DNA from: Microdochium bolleyi | Lineage: Eukaryota > Ascomycota > Sordariomycetes > Xylariales > Microdochiaceae | DNA: 64,000 nucleotides | NCBI GenBank assembly: GCA_001566295.1 | Contig: KQ964255.1 | Span: forward strand, 915,701 to 979,700 | Direction: 5' to 3' | Part shown: piece after piece, positions 33,007-44,435 of the stretch | How positions within the stretch are numbered: the stretch's first letter is position 1 | Layout of the letters: every line of letters begins with the position of its first letter | The notes under the pieces: model-generated | The model's input: the letters and a program-made list of their open reading frames with translations, nothing else | Database searches by the model: none | What the model was told of the DNA's origin: nothing | Position numbers and translations under genes: made by a program

Positions 33007-34785
33007 GATTGTCAGATAAGGATCGAGACTGTCGCCAACGTAAGGGGGGCCCAGGTTTTGTTTCTGTAGCATGGGAAGGGTGATCCCAACTGTGACAAAA
33101 CCACTGTACAAAAGAATGGCAAGCACTGGTTTTCCATGTACTAGATCTATCCGCGACTTCAATTTCTCAGAGTGGAAAACGCCTTTAAGTGGGCTGCACT
33201 CTTCGAAGCATGAGGGTGTGGAAGCCCATTCGTGAAAACGGCTTTTGGCTACGTGGGGGACAGTCGATCCCAAATGACTGCGACAACGACGTCTGCCGAG
33301 CATTGCCTGACTAGAGCGGAGGTAAAGGCTTCGTTGCTGAGTGAGTTGAAAGTTGTTAGAAGGTTCGCCAGGGTGCTCTCCAACACGAGGGAATTTTTCT
33401 TGCCACCAGTTCAGACTTAAACGTGATTGCCTTTATGTAAATGCCAGCACACGAAAGATTGCCAATACATGTAGCACATGTGTATTCACTTCGTACGTTG
33501 AGCCGTTCTTGTATCTTCTGCAACTGTGAAGGAACCCATCAAGAGCTCGTTTTAGCCAAATTCTGCCTTATTACTGGGAGGTCAGTCCCATTTGCATACT
33601 TCACAGAAGACAGCGTATCTATAGGTGAGGACATATCACTCGGCTCCACGACATGACTCTTCCCATCTCGTAGTCCATCTCGTAGTCCATCTCGTAGTCC
33701 ATCTCGTAGTCCATCTCGTAGTCCATCTCGTAGTCGCCTACTCTTCCGTCACTGAAAGCCAGTATCATATTGTGTAATGATGTATATCACCTCTGATATC
33801 ATCTCGGCTTATGTATCAGAAAGCGCGCCTTCTCCCCTCATTTCGGCGACTTCCTTGCGGTTCCTGTTTCAATTCATGGCTCTGACCTGCTGCAGCAGCC
33901 CTCTATTCCGTGGTCTGTCCATCGACTGCAATCCCGCCGTTGGACCCTAACTCTGTTAACCTAGATTGCTGTCCTCTGTCCGCTGTCTGTGGTCGAAAGC
34001 AGGCCTACACCGCGTTGAGCTCCTTGAGCTACATCGAGTACTACAAGTCATACTTTCCTCTGGTAAGAAGATTGTCTCTTTGTCACTTTGAAAGTGCAGC
34101 TCACGGTCAAGATGCGCCGGATATCCGCACCGCCACGGGACCAGATTGCGCTCTTACAGTGGTCGAAAAGGCTTCTCCTAAATCTGCACGCCACTGCCGC
34201 ACAGTTCTTGCTCGCCCTGTGCCCTTGGAAGCCAGCTTCCAACGAACCTGAACCCGTAGCGAACCAGTACTTGTACCCGTGCGTAAACAATTGGATGTCC
34301 GCAAAGCTTTCAGGGGCAAAAAACGAGACTGATTTTGCTCTGTCTCGTAGTCTGCTGTCTGACCTCCTGCACGGGGGGTTCGCTGCTCCAGCGCCGATGC
34401 GCCTGCAGCGCCTGGCTGCCGTTGTGTGAAGCCGGTGGCTGGGAAGAAAAGACTTCTGGATGTTGCTCCTTTGTCTGCATGATCAAAGTGATGTTCAGAG
34501 TGGCTGGGAAGAAACAATGAAGCTTAGGCTTTACCATCTCAGACTTGAAACAGGGAAGAATATCACGCTACTTGTACCAGAAACGAGATCAATGACTTAC
34601 ATCGCACTTGCTTCTGCGGAAGTGAACACCTGATGCCTGATGCCAAGCATGAGACTCTGCTGCAAGCGATGGAGATATGTCAGCCACTCTTATTGCAAAG
34701 CCGTTGCCCCCCCTCTTAGTCTGCTGTGCCGGTGCCGATGTCAATATTGTGACAGCTTAATCTAGGAATTTGCCCTTAAGTATGT
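33007..34785. other. Gene-free region around a minisatellite
   Basis: No supported gene in 1.8 kb. Frames are up to about 136 codons on both strands without domains. One short stretch on the plus strand near 33950-34000 (NLDCCPLSAVCG) is Cys-rich and faintly like a chitin-binding motif, but too short to call. This appears to be part of the decayed interval 30-36 kb. Confidence 0.4.
33663..33734. repeat. Six perfect copies of a 12-bp minisatellite
   Basis: The unit CCATCTCGTAGT is repeated six times head to tail without a mismatch. It is non-coding here, although a multiple of three in length. Perfect identity implies recent expansion by slippage or unequal exchange, unlike the decayed surroundings. 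Confidence 0.95.
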
Positions 34786-34787
34786 AT

Positions 34788-35510
34788 AACCCTAGGTCTC
34801 TGCGCCCTCGCCTCCCTCGGCGTTCTGGCCCAAGTAAACTCAAAACAATCAGACACAGCCCAAACCCGACATGCCCGCGGTTCGTAACCCTATCCCTGAC
34901 TTTACCCTTCCTCCTAACAGGCCCAGGCGTTCGATCAAGTCCCCAACAGGATTGCCTCGTCCCCCAACGCCGCTGCCAGCTCCTACCAGGCCGCTGGGCT
35001 CAGAGGCCAACTCGTAGATCCTCTCGCAGCAGGCGGGAGCGGCAGCATCCATCACCAACGGCGCGGAACTAAACGCCGTGTACGCGAGCATTGAGTCCTA
35101 CACGGGCGTCCAGGGGTTCGGCATCGCCGCACAACTCAGCGGCGTGGCCGCAGTGTCACGTCGGCAGCCGGAATCACGGAGATATCGATCTTCACGGGAA
35201 CGCACAACGCCCGCCGTGACGACTGTGATCAATGGCATCACAATCACTGGGCTTGGCGTCCTGCCTCGTGGCTCAGAAATGACGGAACTGTCAACATTGC
35301 TTCCAAGGCAGAGTCCTTCTTGACGGGCACCACCAGTCGAAGCCAGGGACCCCAGACACAGTCATCAACTACTTCCAATGCCTCTTGCGCCCAATCTACT
35401 GACGCCACGACTCCAACCGTTGTGGCCGCGCAGCAGGCTGCCCTTGTCGGTGCGCAGGCTCTTGTCGCCGGCGCAGCGCTTTTTGTCACTCATAGAGACG
35501 TCGAGTCAAT
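34788..35510 (+). pseudogene. Broken gene resembling a secreted Ala/Ser-rich protein
   Basis: Coding-like stretches follow one another on the plus strand but in shifted frames. LGLCALASLGVLAQVNS (34792 on) looks like a signal peptide but has no ATG in frame. Next is AFDQVPNRIASSPNAAASSY, and then an in-frame TAG. ILSQQAGAAASITNGAELNA, AVYASIESYTGVQGFGIAAQ and LSGVAAV follow the stop, and after a one-base shift TSAAGITEISIFTGTHNA. Near the end is AAQQAALVGAQALVAGAALF, a hydrophobic tail such as precedes GPI attachment. The order signal, Ala/Ser-rich body, hydrophobic tail suggests a former cell-surface protein. No family is recognised. At least one stop and one frameshift make it a pseudogene unless unrecognised introns remove them. 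Confidence 0.55.
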
Positions 35511-36090
35511 AAGGGCATCGGGAACCATATGCCTGAGTTGGATGGCAGGAAATGGCCTGGTCTCATCGAATCGAAGGTTGAGGGGCGAGGATCCAATCCA
35601 GCGACAGACTTTCCGTTATCACAGAAGTGCATGGGAGTTCAAGCAAGCTACTTGGTATAGTTCGATCAGTCATTGGATATGATACATGGGACCTGGCGAG
35701 TAAGAGCCACGATGATGTTTTGCGTTCATGTTCTGGGTATCATTCTTACAACTTGCGCAAGTCTACATAAAATCATTCGATCGAAGAATTGGATGAAAGA
35801 GTGAAGTGGTAAAAGTAGAAATTATTAAAGATATTGGGTATATGTAGAGAAAATGCTGGGCCATGCAACAGTGATTACGTATATTCGCTCCCGTAAAAGG
35901 CAGATGTCGTTTCTTGAATCGCGCAAGTGGATGAGAGCGCTAAAGGGTATACAAGTTTATGAAAGAACGAGAAAGGGAATAAATGTCGTGTAAATGCAAG
36001 CGGAACGTGTGGTTTCCAGGGACTGTCCGCAAGTGCCTCGAGACTGGTCTTCTCGGGCTTCCGACAGCAACGATGGACTCCCCGCCCTCG
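35511..36090. other. Intergenic, no gene seen
   Basis: Downstream flank of the 1265-residue gene. Bases 35740-35900 are AT-richer. No supported feature. Confidence 0.4.
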
Positions 36091-39000
36091 CTATAGCCAG
36101 AGCAGCCATCGCACACCACCCCAAGCGCCTTTGACGACGAAGTACACGGACCGGAAGATGACAAAGGCTGCCCAGAGCCACCACATGCTCGCAACGAGCA
36201 CCCACTCGACAACGAGCCAGACGACGCGGCGGAACCAGCGGAACCGGCGGCGGCGGTTGCGGCTCATCTTCTCCATTGCCTCGACCACATGCTGCACCTT
36301 GAGGCGCTGGTTGTGCACGAGGTCCCGGCTCACCTCGTCCGCATCGTCCGTCGTCTCCTGTGTTGTCTTGATCAGGTCTGTCGCGATGCGCAGGTGTAAG
36401 TCATCGATGCGCCGCTGCAGAGCCGGCACGGTGTCCGACGTGAGCTGGGTTGCTGCCTGCTGGAATGCCTTCATCGACGTATCAATACTGCCAACCAAGA
36501 CCCGGGCCGTGGTTGGATAAAGCTCGAGCTGAGAAGCGGACATGGTGGTGGCCTCGCCAGGCACAAAGGCCGAGACATCGCTCCAGGGAACACCGGGACC
36601 CTTGGAGTCGACAGCGAAGAGCGGGTGTGCCTCGTTGGCACGTCGTGTAATTTCCATAGCTTTGATGCCGGAGCTCAGTATCAGTGCGCGGACACCGGCC
36701 AGTTCGCTTCGCGATAGCTGCGATTGCCGAGGCGTGGTATCGCGGTCGGTGATCGACCAGTGACGGCCAGAGTCTCTCTTTGACAACGAGGTAGAGTGGT
36801 ATCGTTTCTTGTTGTCCAAGGCATGCGGCACCCCAGCGAGGACATTCTGTAGGTCTCTGGAGGAATTGCTAGATGGCCCATGACTATCAGGGAGACCAAT
36901 TTGTGTGTTGCCGTCTGCTATGTCAGACTCGTCGATCTGCCCACGATCTGCGCTCAACACTTCCTCGCTAATTCGCGGTATGCCCTTAGGGGAGCCTGGG
37001 ACACTGAGGCGTGGCGGCTTGAGCTGGTCGAAGCGTGCAGACTTGCGACCCTTGCTCGTGCTGGTTGGGGACAAGAAACCGGCCTCGGGCGCTGTTATTA
37101 TGCTAGGCGTGCTTCGACCCTCATTGCTTTCCGACGTGGGCTTGAACTGCGGCATGACGTCAAGGAAATGCTTTTCCCGTCGTCTCGAGTTGTCACGAGA
37201 AGCAACATAGAGCTTAGTCCGCCTGCCGCGCCTCGGTTCATCGTCTGATTCTTCGCCAGACGATGCAGCTGAGGACGAGTCGTCGGAGTCCTTCTTCCAG
37301 ATCATATCTGTAACCTTGGACACACCGCCGCGAACCATGTTGTCCAGCTTGACACCACCTTTAATGATGTTCCTGAACGGAAAGACTTCGTCGCCTCTGA
37401 GCTTGATGCTGCCCAGACTGCGGTGAGACTTGTGACTGTCACCCGTGTTCCGGCTTGGAAGCTTGTGGCCGAAGGGGCTTGGTGATCGATCCTTCGGTAC
37501 GGCCCGCATCAGCTCCACATCCATAGGTGTGAAAACTGAATCCTCGTGGAACTGGTCGACGCTGGGACGTCCCTTGATCTCCTTATCTTCTGTGCGGTCG
37601 CGGCTCCTATCGCGAAAGATATTGCGGACTTTGGACAGAGGGTTTCGGGAGGGTGACACGGGCCTGCTGTTCGAGGGGGACATTTCCGACCCGCTAGCGA
37701 TGAATGCACTGCCACGGCGTGAATGTATCCCATCAGGTGAAGTTGGTTGTGAGACGGTGTGGTCGACCGACGAGCGCTTGCTGTGACTTGGGATGTCAAG
37801 GCTCGCTCGGCCAGGTGGCTGATGTAGAAAAGGCCAACGGTCTGTGTAGTGTGCGTTGTGGGTGCCAGCATATGACTCTGCTCGGACGTGAGACGGTCGA
37901 GATGCTGTGCCGTTCTGATGCGTTGGTGGCGCAAAGTCGATTGTCTCTTCCGGTGACAGCGGGGTTTCGGGTACTGAGTCGAGGGTCATGGTCCGCTGTC
38001 TCTCAGCAGCCTCCTGTGCCAACATATCTCGCATCTGCTTCTCCAAGAGATCTCTGCCCGACGCTGTCAGTGTCCCAGAGCGTTCTCGCTTCCGCCGATC
38101 TGTTTCACTATCTGATGTGTCGGACGCGGCACTCCTGCCGAGGCGCAAAATATCATGGTATCCATGTTGGCTATCTGAGTGCTTGTGTGTGCCTTTGATC
38201 TCGTGCAACTTCTGCCGCGCACGATCTCTGGCACTACTGCGAGAGCCATCGGTACCGACTCTATTGATATCATTGTCCAGCTGGAGACTGCCGCGAACGT
38301 CATTCGGACCAGTCTCCAGCGACGGCGACATTGGTCCAGCTTTGAAGGGCTCCGTTGCCTGAATAGACCATGGCCTCTGTTCTTTTGCAGGCTTTGATGG
38401 GAACATCTTGGAGTAGTTTCGATCTTCGATCAGTGCGCGATTGTCGTCTTGCTCTACCCAGTAGATATCCGCAAGCATGTCAGCTGGGTCGAAGCTCCAG
38501 TCGAGCCTGGGTCGTTTAGGTTTCGCAGAGGAGGCCACTGGGCGAGGAATCTGAGATTCATTATTGGTCTGCTCATGAGCTCCTGAAAAGTAAGGCATCT
38601 TAGACGACCCAGTCAAGGGCGTCGAGACGGCTACTTGGTCTACCCAATCTGTCACGCGAGAGATGTCGTTAAAACCTTGGGCCCCGCCGTCTATTGCTTT
38701 GCGCTCCCGTGCACGCACTTTGCGATTACGGATATATTGAAGTGGATTGTACGGCCGGCCGAGCGGCGGTGGTCTTTGTCCAGGGAGTCCTCCAGGCTGG
38801 TTGCTCATACCAGGTGTGGCAGGAGGGCTGATGAGTGAAGTCTGGCTGCGGTCAGATTGCGCGTTCAGCGGGGCCACTACCTGCAGGAGCCTGCGATACT
38901 GTGCCATCAGCTCAAGCTGCTCCTTGGCTTTTTGCGCCCGGTTTAATGTCGAAGAAGAAAATTGGTATGTGTACGACCCCTCAGGTTCGAATGTGTGTTG

Positions 39001-39888
39001 GAGCGAGCTGCCGCCTATACGCGGGCTCGACGAAAATGAAGCCTGACGTGGAGACGGAGTGATTCCCCTGTTGGGCTTTGGTGATATGTTCCGCGAAGTG
39101 CGCCGTTGCTGGTGCAAGTGCTGCTTGAGGCTGCCAACTCCAAGCGAATCTGGTAGAGGGGCGAGCCGAGGTGGCACTGGGGCTGAGATGTTGCGCCTAG
39201 CAGCTACTCTTCGCGACTCACTCAGGTTCAAGGCCATATTGACAATCTGTGTCGAGTCGACATCAAGCGATTCCGAACTGGCGCGCGGTGACGGTGACGG
39301 AATGCGTGAGGCACGGCTGCGGGTTGTCTGGGGCGTCCCATCTTCACGTGTGCCCGCCATGATTACGGGTACACCTGGGTTGTTGGCATCTACCTCTGTG
39401 TCGACTGCCGCAACACCGAGGCCCAGACCAGCCGTAGGACTCGGGGTTGACCGGCTGGCGGGCATGGTAGCTTTGCCCCTTCGAATATCCCCAGTCAGTC
39501 TCGAGCGCTGACGGTCCGCATCCTTGTTTGAAGAGCCAAGCCTGGTGTTTGCCCCTGGCCTCGCATCTGGGAGCAGGAATCCACCAGTGCTTCGTGGTCG
39601 CTGAGCAGTGCGGCGCTTTTTGTGCACGAGGTCGTCTCGCAGGGTCGGCTCTCGCGGTCGTGGTTGTTTCTCGTAGTCCGAGGGCGCAGAACTGCCCCCG
39701 TCGAACTGCGAGACAGTGGACTGTCGGGCTGAGGCATTCTGCAAGGTGCTGGCTGTGGCAGAGGCAGGCGACACTGCTCTGGGCAGGGAAGAACGCTTGT
39801 TTGACATTGCGCTGCCAGCCCGGGGCGACTGCGAGGACATCGTCACGGAGAAGTGTCCGGGGGTGTTGAGGCGAGCATTGTCCGCCAT
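36091..39888 (-). CDS. Large disordered fungal protein with C-terminal membrane anchor, function unknown
   Basis: A single exon encodes 1265 residues. Most is Ser/Pro/Arg-rich and predicted disordered by eye, with many SP and RxxS sites. Ordered islands include YNPLQYIRNRKVRARERK followed by DISRVTDWVDQVAV, a motif I have seen in conserved fungal proteins of unknown function, and FRNIIKGGVKLDNMVRGGVS near a VTDMIWKK motif. The last 200 residues hold a predicted helical region (LELYPTTARVLVGSIDTSMK, then LQRRIDDLHLRIATDLIKTT). A very basic patch NRRRRFRWFRR precedes two Trp-rich hydrophobic segments at the extreme C-terminus. It is probably anchored to a membrane facing the cytosol; I cannot name a pathway. 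The start MADNARLN is the first ATG of the frame, with good codon usage after it. Confidence 0.85.
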   Translation of the reverse strand: MADNARLNTPGHFSVTMSSQSPRAGSAMSNKRSSLPRAVSPASATASTLQNASARQSTVSQFDGGSSAPSDYEKQPRPREPTLRDDLVHKKRRTAQRPRSTGGFLLPDARPGANTRLGSSNKDADRQRSRLTGDIRRGKATMPASRSTPSPTAGLGLGVAAVDTEVDANNPGVPVIMAGTREDGTPQTTRSRASRIPSPSPRASSESLDVDSTQIVNMALNLSESRRVAARRNISAPVPPRLAPLPDSLGVGSLKQHLHQQRRTSRNISPKPNRGITPSPRQASFSSSPRIGGSSLQHTFEPEGSYTYQFSSSTLNRAQKAKEQLELMAQYRRLLQVVAPLNAQSDRSQTSLISPPATPGMSNQPGGLPGQRPPPLGRPYNPLQYIRNRKVRARERKAIDGGAQGFNDISRVTDWVDQVAVSTPLTGSSKMPYFSGAHEQTNNESQIPRPVASSAKPKRPRLDWSFDPADMLADIYWVEQDDNRALIEDRNYSKMFPSKPAKEQRPWSIQATEPFKAGPMSPSLETGPNDVRGSLQLDNDINRVGTDGSRSSARDRARQKLHEIKGTHKHSDSQHGYHDILRLGRSAASDTSDSETDRRKRERSGTLTASGRDLLEKQMRDMLAQEAAERQRTMTLDSVPETPLSPEETIDFAPPTHQNGTASRPSHVRAESYAGTHNAHYTDRWPFLHQPPGRASLDIPSHSKRSSVDHTVSQPTSPDGIHSRRGSAFIASGSEMSPSNSRPVSPSRNPLSKVRNIFRDRSRDRTEDKEIKGRPSVDQFHEDSVFTPMDVELMRAVPKDRSPSPFGHKLPSRNTGDSHKSHRSLGSIKLRGDEVFPFRNIIKGGVKLDNMVRGGVSKVTDMIWKKDSDDSSSAASSGEESDDEPRRGRRTKLYVASRDNSRRREKHFLDVMPQFKPTSESNEGRSTPSIITAPEAGFLSPTSTSKGRKSARFDQLKPPRLSVPGSPKGIPRISEEVLSADRGQIDESDIADGNTQIGLPDSHGPSSNSSRDLQNVLAGVPHALDNKKRYHSTSLSKRDSGRHWSITDRDTTPRQSQLSRSELAGVRALILSSGIKAMEITRRANEAHPLFAVDSKGPGVPWSDVSAFVPGEATTMSASQLELYPTTARVLVGSIDTSMKAFQQAATQLTSDTVPALQRRIDDLHLRIATDLIKTTQETTDDADEVSRDLVHNQRLKVQHVVEAMEKMSRNRRRRFRWFRRVVWLVVEWVLVASMWWLWAAFVIFRSVYFVVKGAWGGVRWLLWL

Positions 39889-41068
39889 GGCGTGGCCGAA
39901 TACAGCCCGCAGCTCGTTGGAGCCTGCTGCATAGCAGGGTGGCCTTCGCGATCGAGACGGGCGTCGTTATGCAATGGGTGCTGTCGACGTGCGGTGCATG
40001 GCGCAATAAGGGGACTGTGCTCCGTCGGCTGTCGGCCCGGCGAGAGCGCCGTGGATCGAGGGGACGGTGGAAACGACTCGATGTTGGGCGGCTGCTTTCC
40101 TTGTCCTCACGTACAGCTTCGAGAGGTGAAATGGTTGGAAAGGTGTCTGTGGTGAAGCAAAAGACAAACAATTGCAGTCTGGCACTGCGGGCGCCGGGTA
40201 ATAAGGGTGCAAGTGACGGAATCCACTCCCTGAGCTCCAGCGGTTTGCATGTGCGGGTCAGGTCCGATGCGCTCGAACCCACCACCGCAGCCGCGATCGC
40301 GCCAAGGATCCACCCCAACTGCCGCTCAGGGCCGTTCTTCGGCGGCGAATCCGCCGAAGTCTAATGGGATCTCCATGTCGTAGTTTAAGGCATGTAGTTG
40401 ACTTCATTCACTTCTGGCTTGATGTTGACTTTGAGGCAGGTACCTTTACGCTCATGTTTGTGACGCCGTGACTGCTCTCCAAGAGAACCAAGGAGAAGAC
40501 GCATTGCCACACTGCTGGGATGAGCAGCAGGCCCAAGTCAACCTGGGCGATCCTTGCCACATGATGCTGCCTCCTTCGTCTCTTTCTGGGCGACCCCGCC
40601 CACCGCCGAGTGCGCCATTGTCATCACCCACCAACACGTGTCCCAGCCGACGCAGTACAGGTGGCCGTAACATGTGATCGTGCCGCACACACCACATGAA
40701 GCTGCCAGGTGTGTCCCAAAGCTAGCCATACATGCATTCAACACGGTCAAGCCAATCCTCTATAGGTATCTCATCTAGTACACACACGAAACCGCCAGGT
40801 TTCGCATCACTTTTTGTCGGCGCCATCGCACCTCCACGCTCACGGCCTTGTTCGCTGGGCCAACAACGTACGCAGTACATCTTTGAGTCTCATCTGCTGC
40901 CCGCGATATACCATTACTCATCATCCCCTTCCCTTTCTGCATAACAAGGCATTCGACGTGTTGTCCTCGTCACGCAAATTCTTGATGGTACACGAATAGG
41001 ACATAGAAAATAACAATAGTCGTTTGTGAATCGGTCGTTGTCTATCGTCGGCATCGCAACCGCCTTCT
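39889..41068. other. Intergenic, no gene seen
   Basis: Holds the promoter of the 1265-residue gene and the MIC60 3' end. Long frames opposite each other (for example 39344-40318 minus) are shadows extending out of the neighbouring gene. No independent gene supported. Confidence 0.4.
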
Positions 41069-43203
41069 TTATTCGACCTTCAGGCTCTGGAGCCTAGCCT
41101 CGGTGGCAATGACCTATTGATAATGTTAGTTATGCTTGTATTCAAATGCACATTTGCCGATAGGTAACTCACATCAAGCGCCTGCTGCACCTCCAATACC
41201 CGGCGCACCTCGCTCAGCCAGTCACGGCTCAGCGTCTTTGCCCAGCCCTGTAGGCTGTTCATCTCCCTCGCCGCGGCATCGAGGTCGCCCTCCTCGAGGA
41301 ACGTCTGCGTGCGTGTGAGAATGCTCTCCACATCGTTGCCGTCGGCAAGTCCTTGCTTCTTGAACATGAACTTGCTCAACAGCCGGCTGGAAGCGTGGCT
41401 GGCAACACCGGCATCCTCAGGGAGCAGGGAAGCCTTGCGGACCTCGGTGGCGACACGGCGGAAACGGTCAATCAGCTGCGCAGGCGGCGAGATACCACGC
41501 TGGTAGGCGGCCGGGCTGATGGAGGCAATAGCAGCGTTGACAACGGGGTCGTCCGTTGCAATCTCCTTCAGCGCCACAAGCTCACGGACGAAAGGTCTCG
41601 GGTGAGCCGCGTCCTCGAGGCTGGCTCTGACGGCCTCGACAGCAACATGGAGCTGTTGCGTCTTGAGATTCAGGTCAACAACGTCGTTCCAACCAGTGGT
41701 GAGTTGCTGAAGCTCAGAGACGGCCGAGGAGAGCTGGTCGAGTTTGCCTAGCCTGCTGCCGCGCTCAGACTCGACATGCTCCTTGACCTCGTTCAAGAAC
41801 TGTCGCTTGAGCGAAATAGCCTGCTCCACGAGCTTGTTCTTGAGCTTTTCCTCGTTGACCTGATGCTCTCGCTCAATCTCCGTCTTGATTCTAGCATCAT
41901 ACGCGGCCTGGATGCGCTTCATCTCCTCCTCAAAGTCTGTCCGCCACTGACTCTCTTGCGAGGCCATGATCCGCTCCACGCTGTTCATCAGCTCAGACGA
42001 GGCATTCTGGAAATGGTTGATCTTGGTGGCGACCTCGGCGGCCGCGTCCTTCTCAACCTGAGCCTTGATCGCGCGGATTCCGTCGCCGACCTTGTTCAGC
42101 TCGCTCTTGGCCTTGGAAATCGTGGATCCAAAACGGTCGTCAGCATTGTCAGCATTGACAACGGTGATGATGTCGTTCAGCATCTTGACAAGCGCTTGCA
42201 CAACGGGCTCGTCGGCATCCCTGACCTTCAGAGGGTCAATTGGTCCGGCAGGAGGGAATCGGGATGGCTCATCCACTTCCGGAGCCTTGAAAGGAACGCC
42301 GTTGGACTGACATATGGTTAGCTTTTGAAACAGACATTTCGGGAAGCAGTGAAGCGAACCTTGGCAGAAGCGGCCTCAGCTGCGCGCTCTCGGGAGGGCT
42401 TCTCTGTCGGCTTCGTGGCAGCCTTCTCGCTCTTCGACGTGACGGCCTTGACCTTGTCGACCTTCTGAGCAGTAGCCTCGCCGGCTTTCTTGGTACCGGG
42501 AGCCACAGCGCTGGACTGGCGGCCAGCCGGCTCGCCACTATCGGCTACACGCCATGACGCACCACTCTGGGGCGCGATCTTGACCTGAGGTGAGTTGTCC
42601 TTCACGCCGGAACTGGGAAGGGCGCGGGGGTGGCGTTTTCGGAAGTCAAGGTCCTCAAAATACAGCACAGCCTGCTCGCCAAACGGAACAAACTCGGTGA
42701 AGAAATCGTGGAAGTTGTCATTTATCCGTGAGTACCAGACACCGCCGCCAAAGGTAAGAGCACCGAGGAGCGAGATTGTGAGGATGAGGTTGCGAAGCCG
42801 TCGAAAAAAGCCCTTTTTCTTCTTGATGGGTGCCGCCGGAGGCGGCGGAGGAATCTTGGCATCAGAAGCGGCGATGGTGGACGCAGCCGGCGTAGGAGGC
42901 GTCAAGGGGACAGCTTTTGGCGCAGTGATGGGCTCGGTCTTTCCGATGGGAGGTTGGCTACCAGCGGCAGTCACGGTCTCGGACGCGGGCAGCTTCGGGG
43001 GGGTATGGTCGTTGACGCTTGGCTTCTGGTTGTCGGCGAAACATCTCTGGTGAGGGTCAGCAGGACTGCCAGGTTGATTGGGCCGCTGCAGAACATACCC
43101 GTGAGGCCAGAGCAGAAGAGGGCCACTGGCTGTTGCGGGCAGCAGGCGTGGTCAGGGACCAGCGGCCTGCGGCCTGTGCAGAACGGAGCGACGCGCGCAA
43201 CAT
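41069..43203 (-). CDS. mic60: MICOS complex subunit MIC60 (mitofilin)
   Basis: Inner-membrane protein that builds crista junctions and bridges to outer-membrane complexes, including SAM. Four exons (43203-43099, 43046-42360, 42306-41173, 41113-41069) with introns of 52, 53 and 59 nt give 656 residues. The N-terminal about 40 residues (MLRASLRSAQAAGRW and on) form a presequence. A basic stretch KKKKGFFRRLRN precedes the membrane helix at about 121-140 containing a glycine-rich ALTFGGGVWYS. The body is Ala/Lys-rich, then a long coiled coil rich in Glu and Lys (FEEEMKRIQAAYDARIKTEI). The conserved mitofilin C-terminal domain ends with LEGGDLDAAAREMN-like EEGDLDAAAREMNSLQG and, across the last junction, VQQALDVIATEARLQSLKVE. 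The final 14-codon exon is easily missed but restores the family's usual end. It is divergent from the Rab5 gene. Confidence 0.95.
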
Positions 43204-44435
43204 CTGGTTATGAGCTTGGATGCCGATATAGAGTGCTGCAGAGCCCGGGGGAGGGTGGGCAAGCGAGGATGCGATGCGCAATGGCGGTCGCAGGAGGGCG
43301 TGACGTTATTTGCTCGGGTTGGGATTGAGGTGTAAAAACCTCGGGAGCATTCGCGCCGGCTAGCTGATGATGGCAGAGCTGGCCCCACACGTTGGTGCCA
43401 TTCGACACCCGACCTTACCTAATCGCTGCAGCTTCAAGACTCTCAAGCCCAGGTGATCTAACAACACCCAGAGCACCCATCCACTCGTGCAGGATCATCC
43501 GGCTCAGACTTCGATTGAGTTTCTTGTACTCATATGCAAGCCTGCAGCATTTGTATATCTGCGGTGCTCGGAACAGGCAATCTCCCACTGCATAGTCACC
43601 CATCACAAGTGTGCATCCGTTGCTGGAATCCAAGGACAAATGCAGCAGTAAAGTGAGTGGTCGCTGCCCAAGATCTGCACTCATAGCATATTAATCAAGT
43701 ACGTGCCTTCTTGTCTGTCGCCAGCTCTGGACGTCGCTTGGCAAGACCTCAGTAGGCTGTCCCAAGGGTAATGCTGTCAAACCAGAAAGTGACGTACATG
43801 CATGCCCAGGCGCCGTGAGCGACAAGATATCGTGTCGAGCTCGGACCAGCTGGCAGCAGCTGGAGCTCTGCCTCAAGATAGGATGTGCAACACTACCGAA
43901 CCGCTGGTGCCTATCTCGGCCTTGTGCAAGAGCATCGTGCAAACCCCACTACACGCATCCAGTACCAATGACAATGACCGATGCCACTCATCACGACTGC
44001 ATCTACTGTCCAAAGTCCTTGAACACAGTAATGAACACGGCAGTCGCCGCATGCTGACGGACTGGCAGGAGTAAGTGAGAAGGGAACTCTACTTATACAC
44101 TGTAGCGGAGCACACGCGCCGGGTTCAGATCACAAGGTCTGGTGACTTGTTGGGTGCGGGCGGTCCTGCACCTCGCCGCTACATCGGTACTTGCACAGCA
44201 CCGACATTGGCCCCCCCAAAGCGGCGCGGCCTCCTGCGATCGATAGCGCCTTATCCACCTGACCCTCGACGGGCAATCCGCCTGCCTCTCCTCTGTACAC
44301 CACCCCGAACGCCAACCAGCACCATCTTCGGCGACTCAACTGCTCCCACCACCAACAACAGCAAGTGCACGCCATATTGACCCTGTCGCATCGCGTTCCC
44401 CAGGGATCACAAGCTGCACAAAGTACACATTCACT
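43204..44435. promoter_or_regulatory. Divergent spacer MIC60 / Rab5
   Basis: A 1.2-kb spacer between divergent genes. The last about 250 bp before the Rab5 start are C-rich, with CAACAACAG-type leader sequence and a likely 5' UTR. No ORF with a domain was found. Confidence 0.45.

Noticed and set aside
33950..34070. Possible chitin-binding or chitinase fragment (CCPLSAVCG)
   Set aside because: Only about ten residues resemble the motif and the neighbouring frame does not continue the family.
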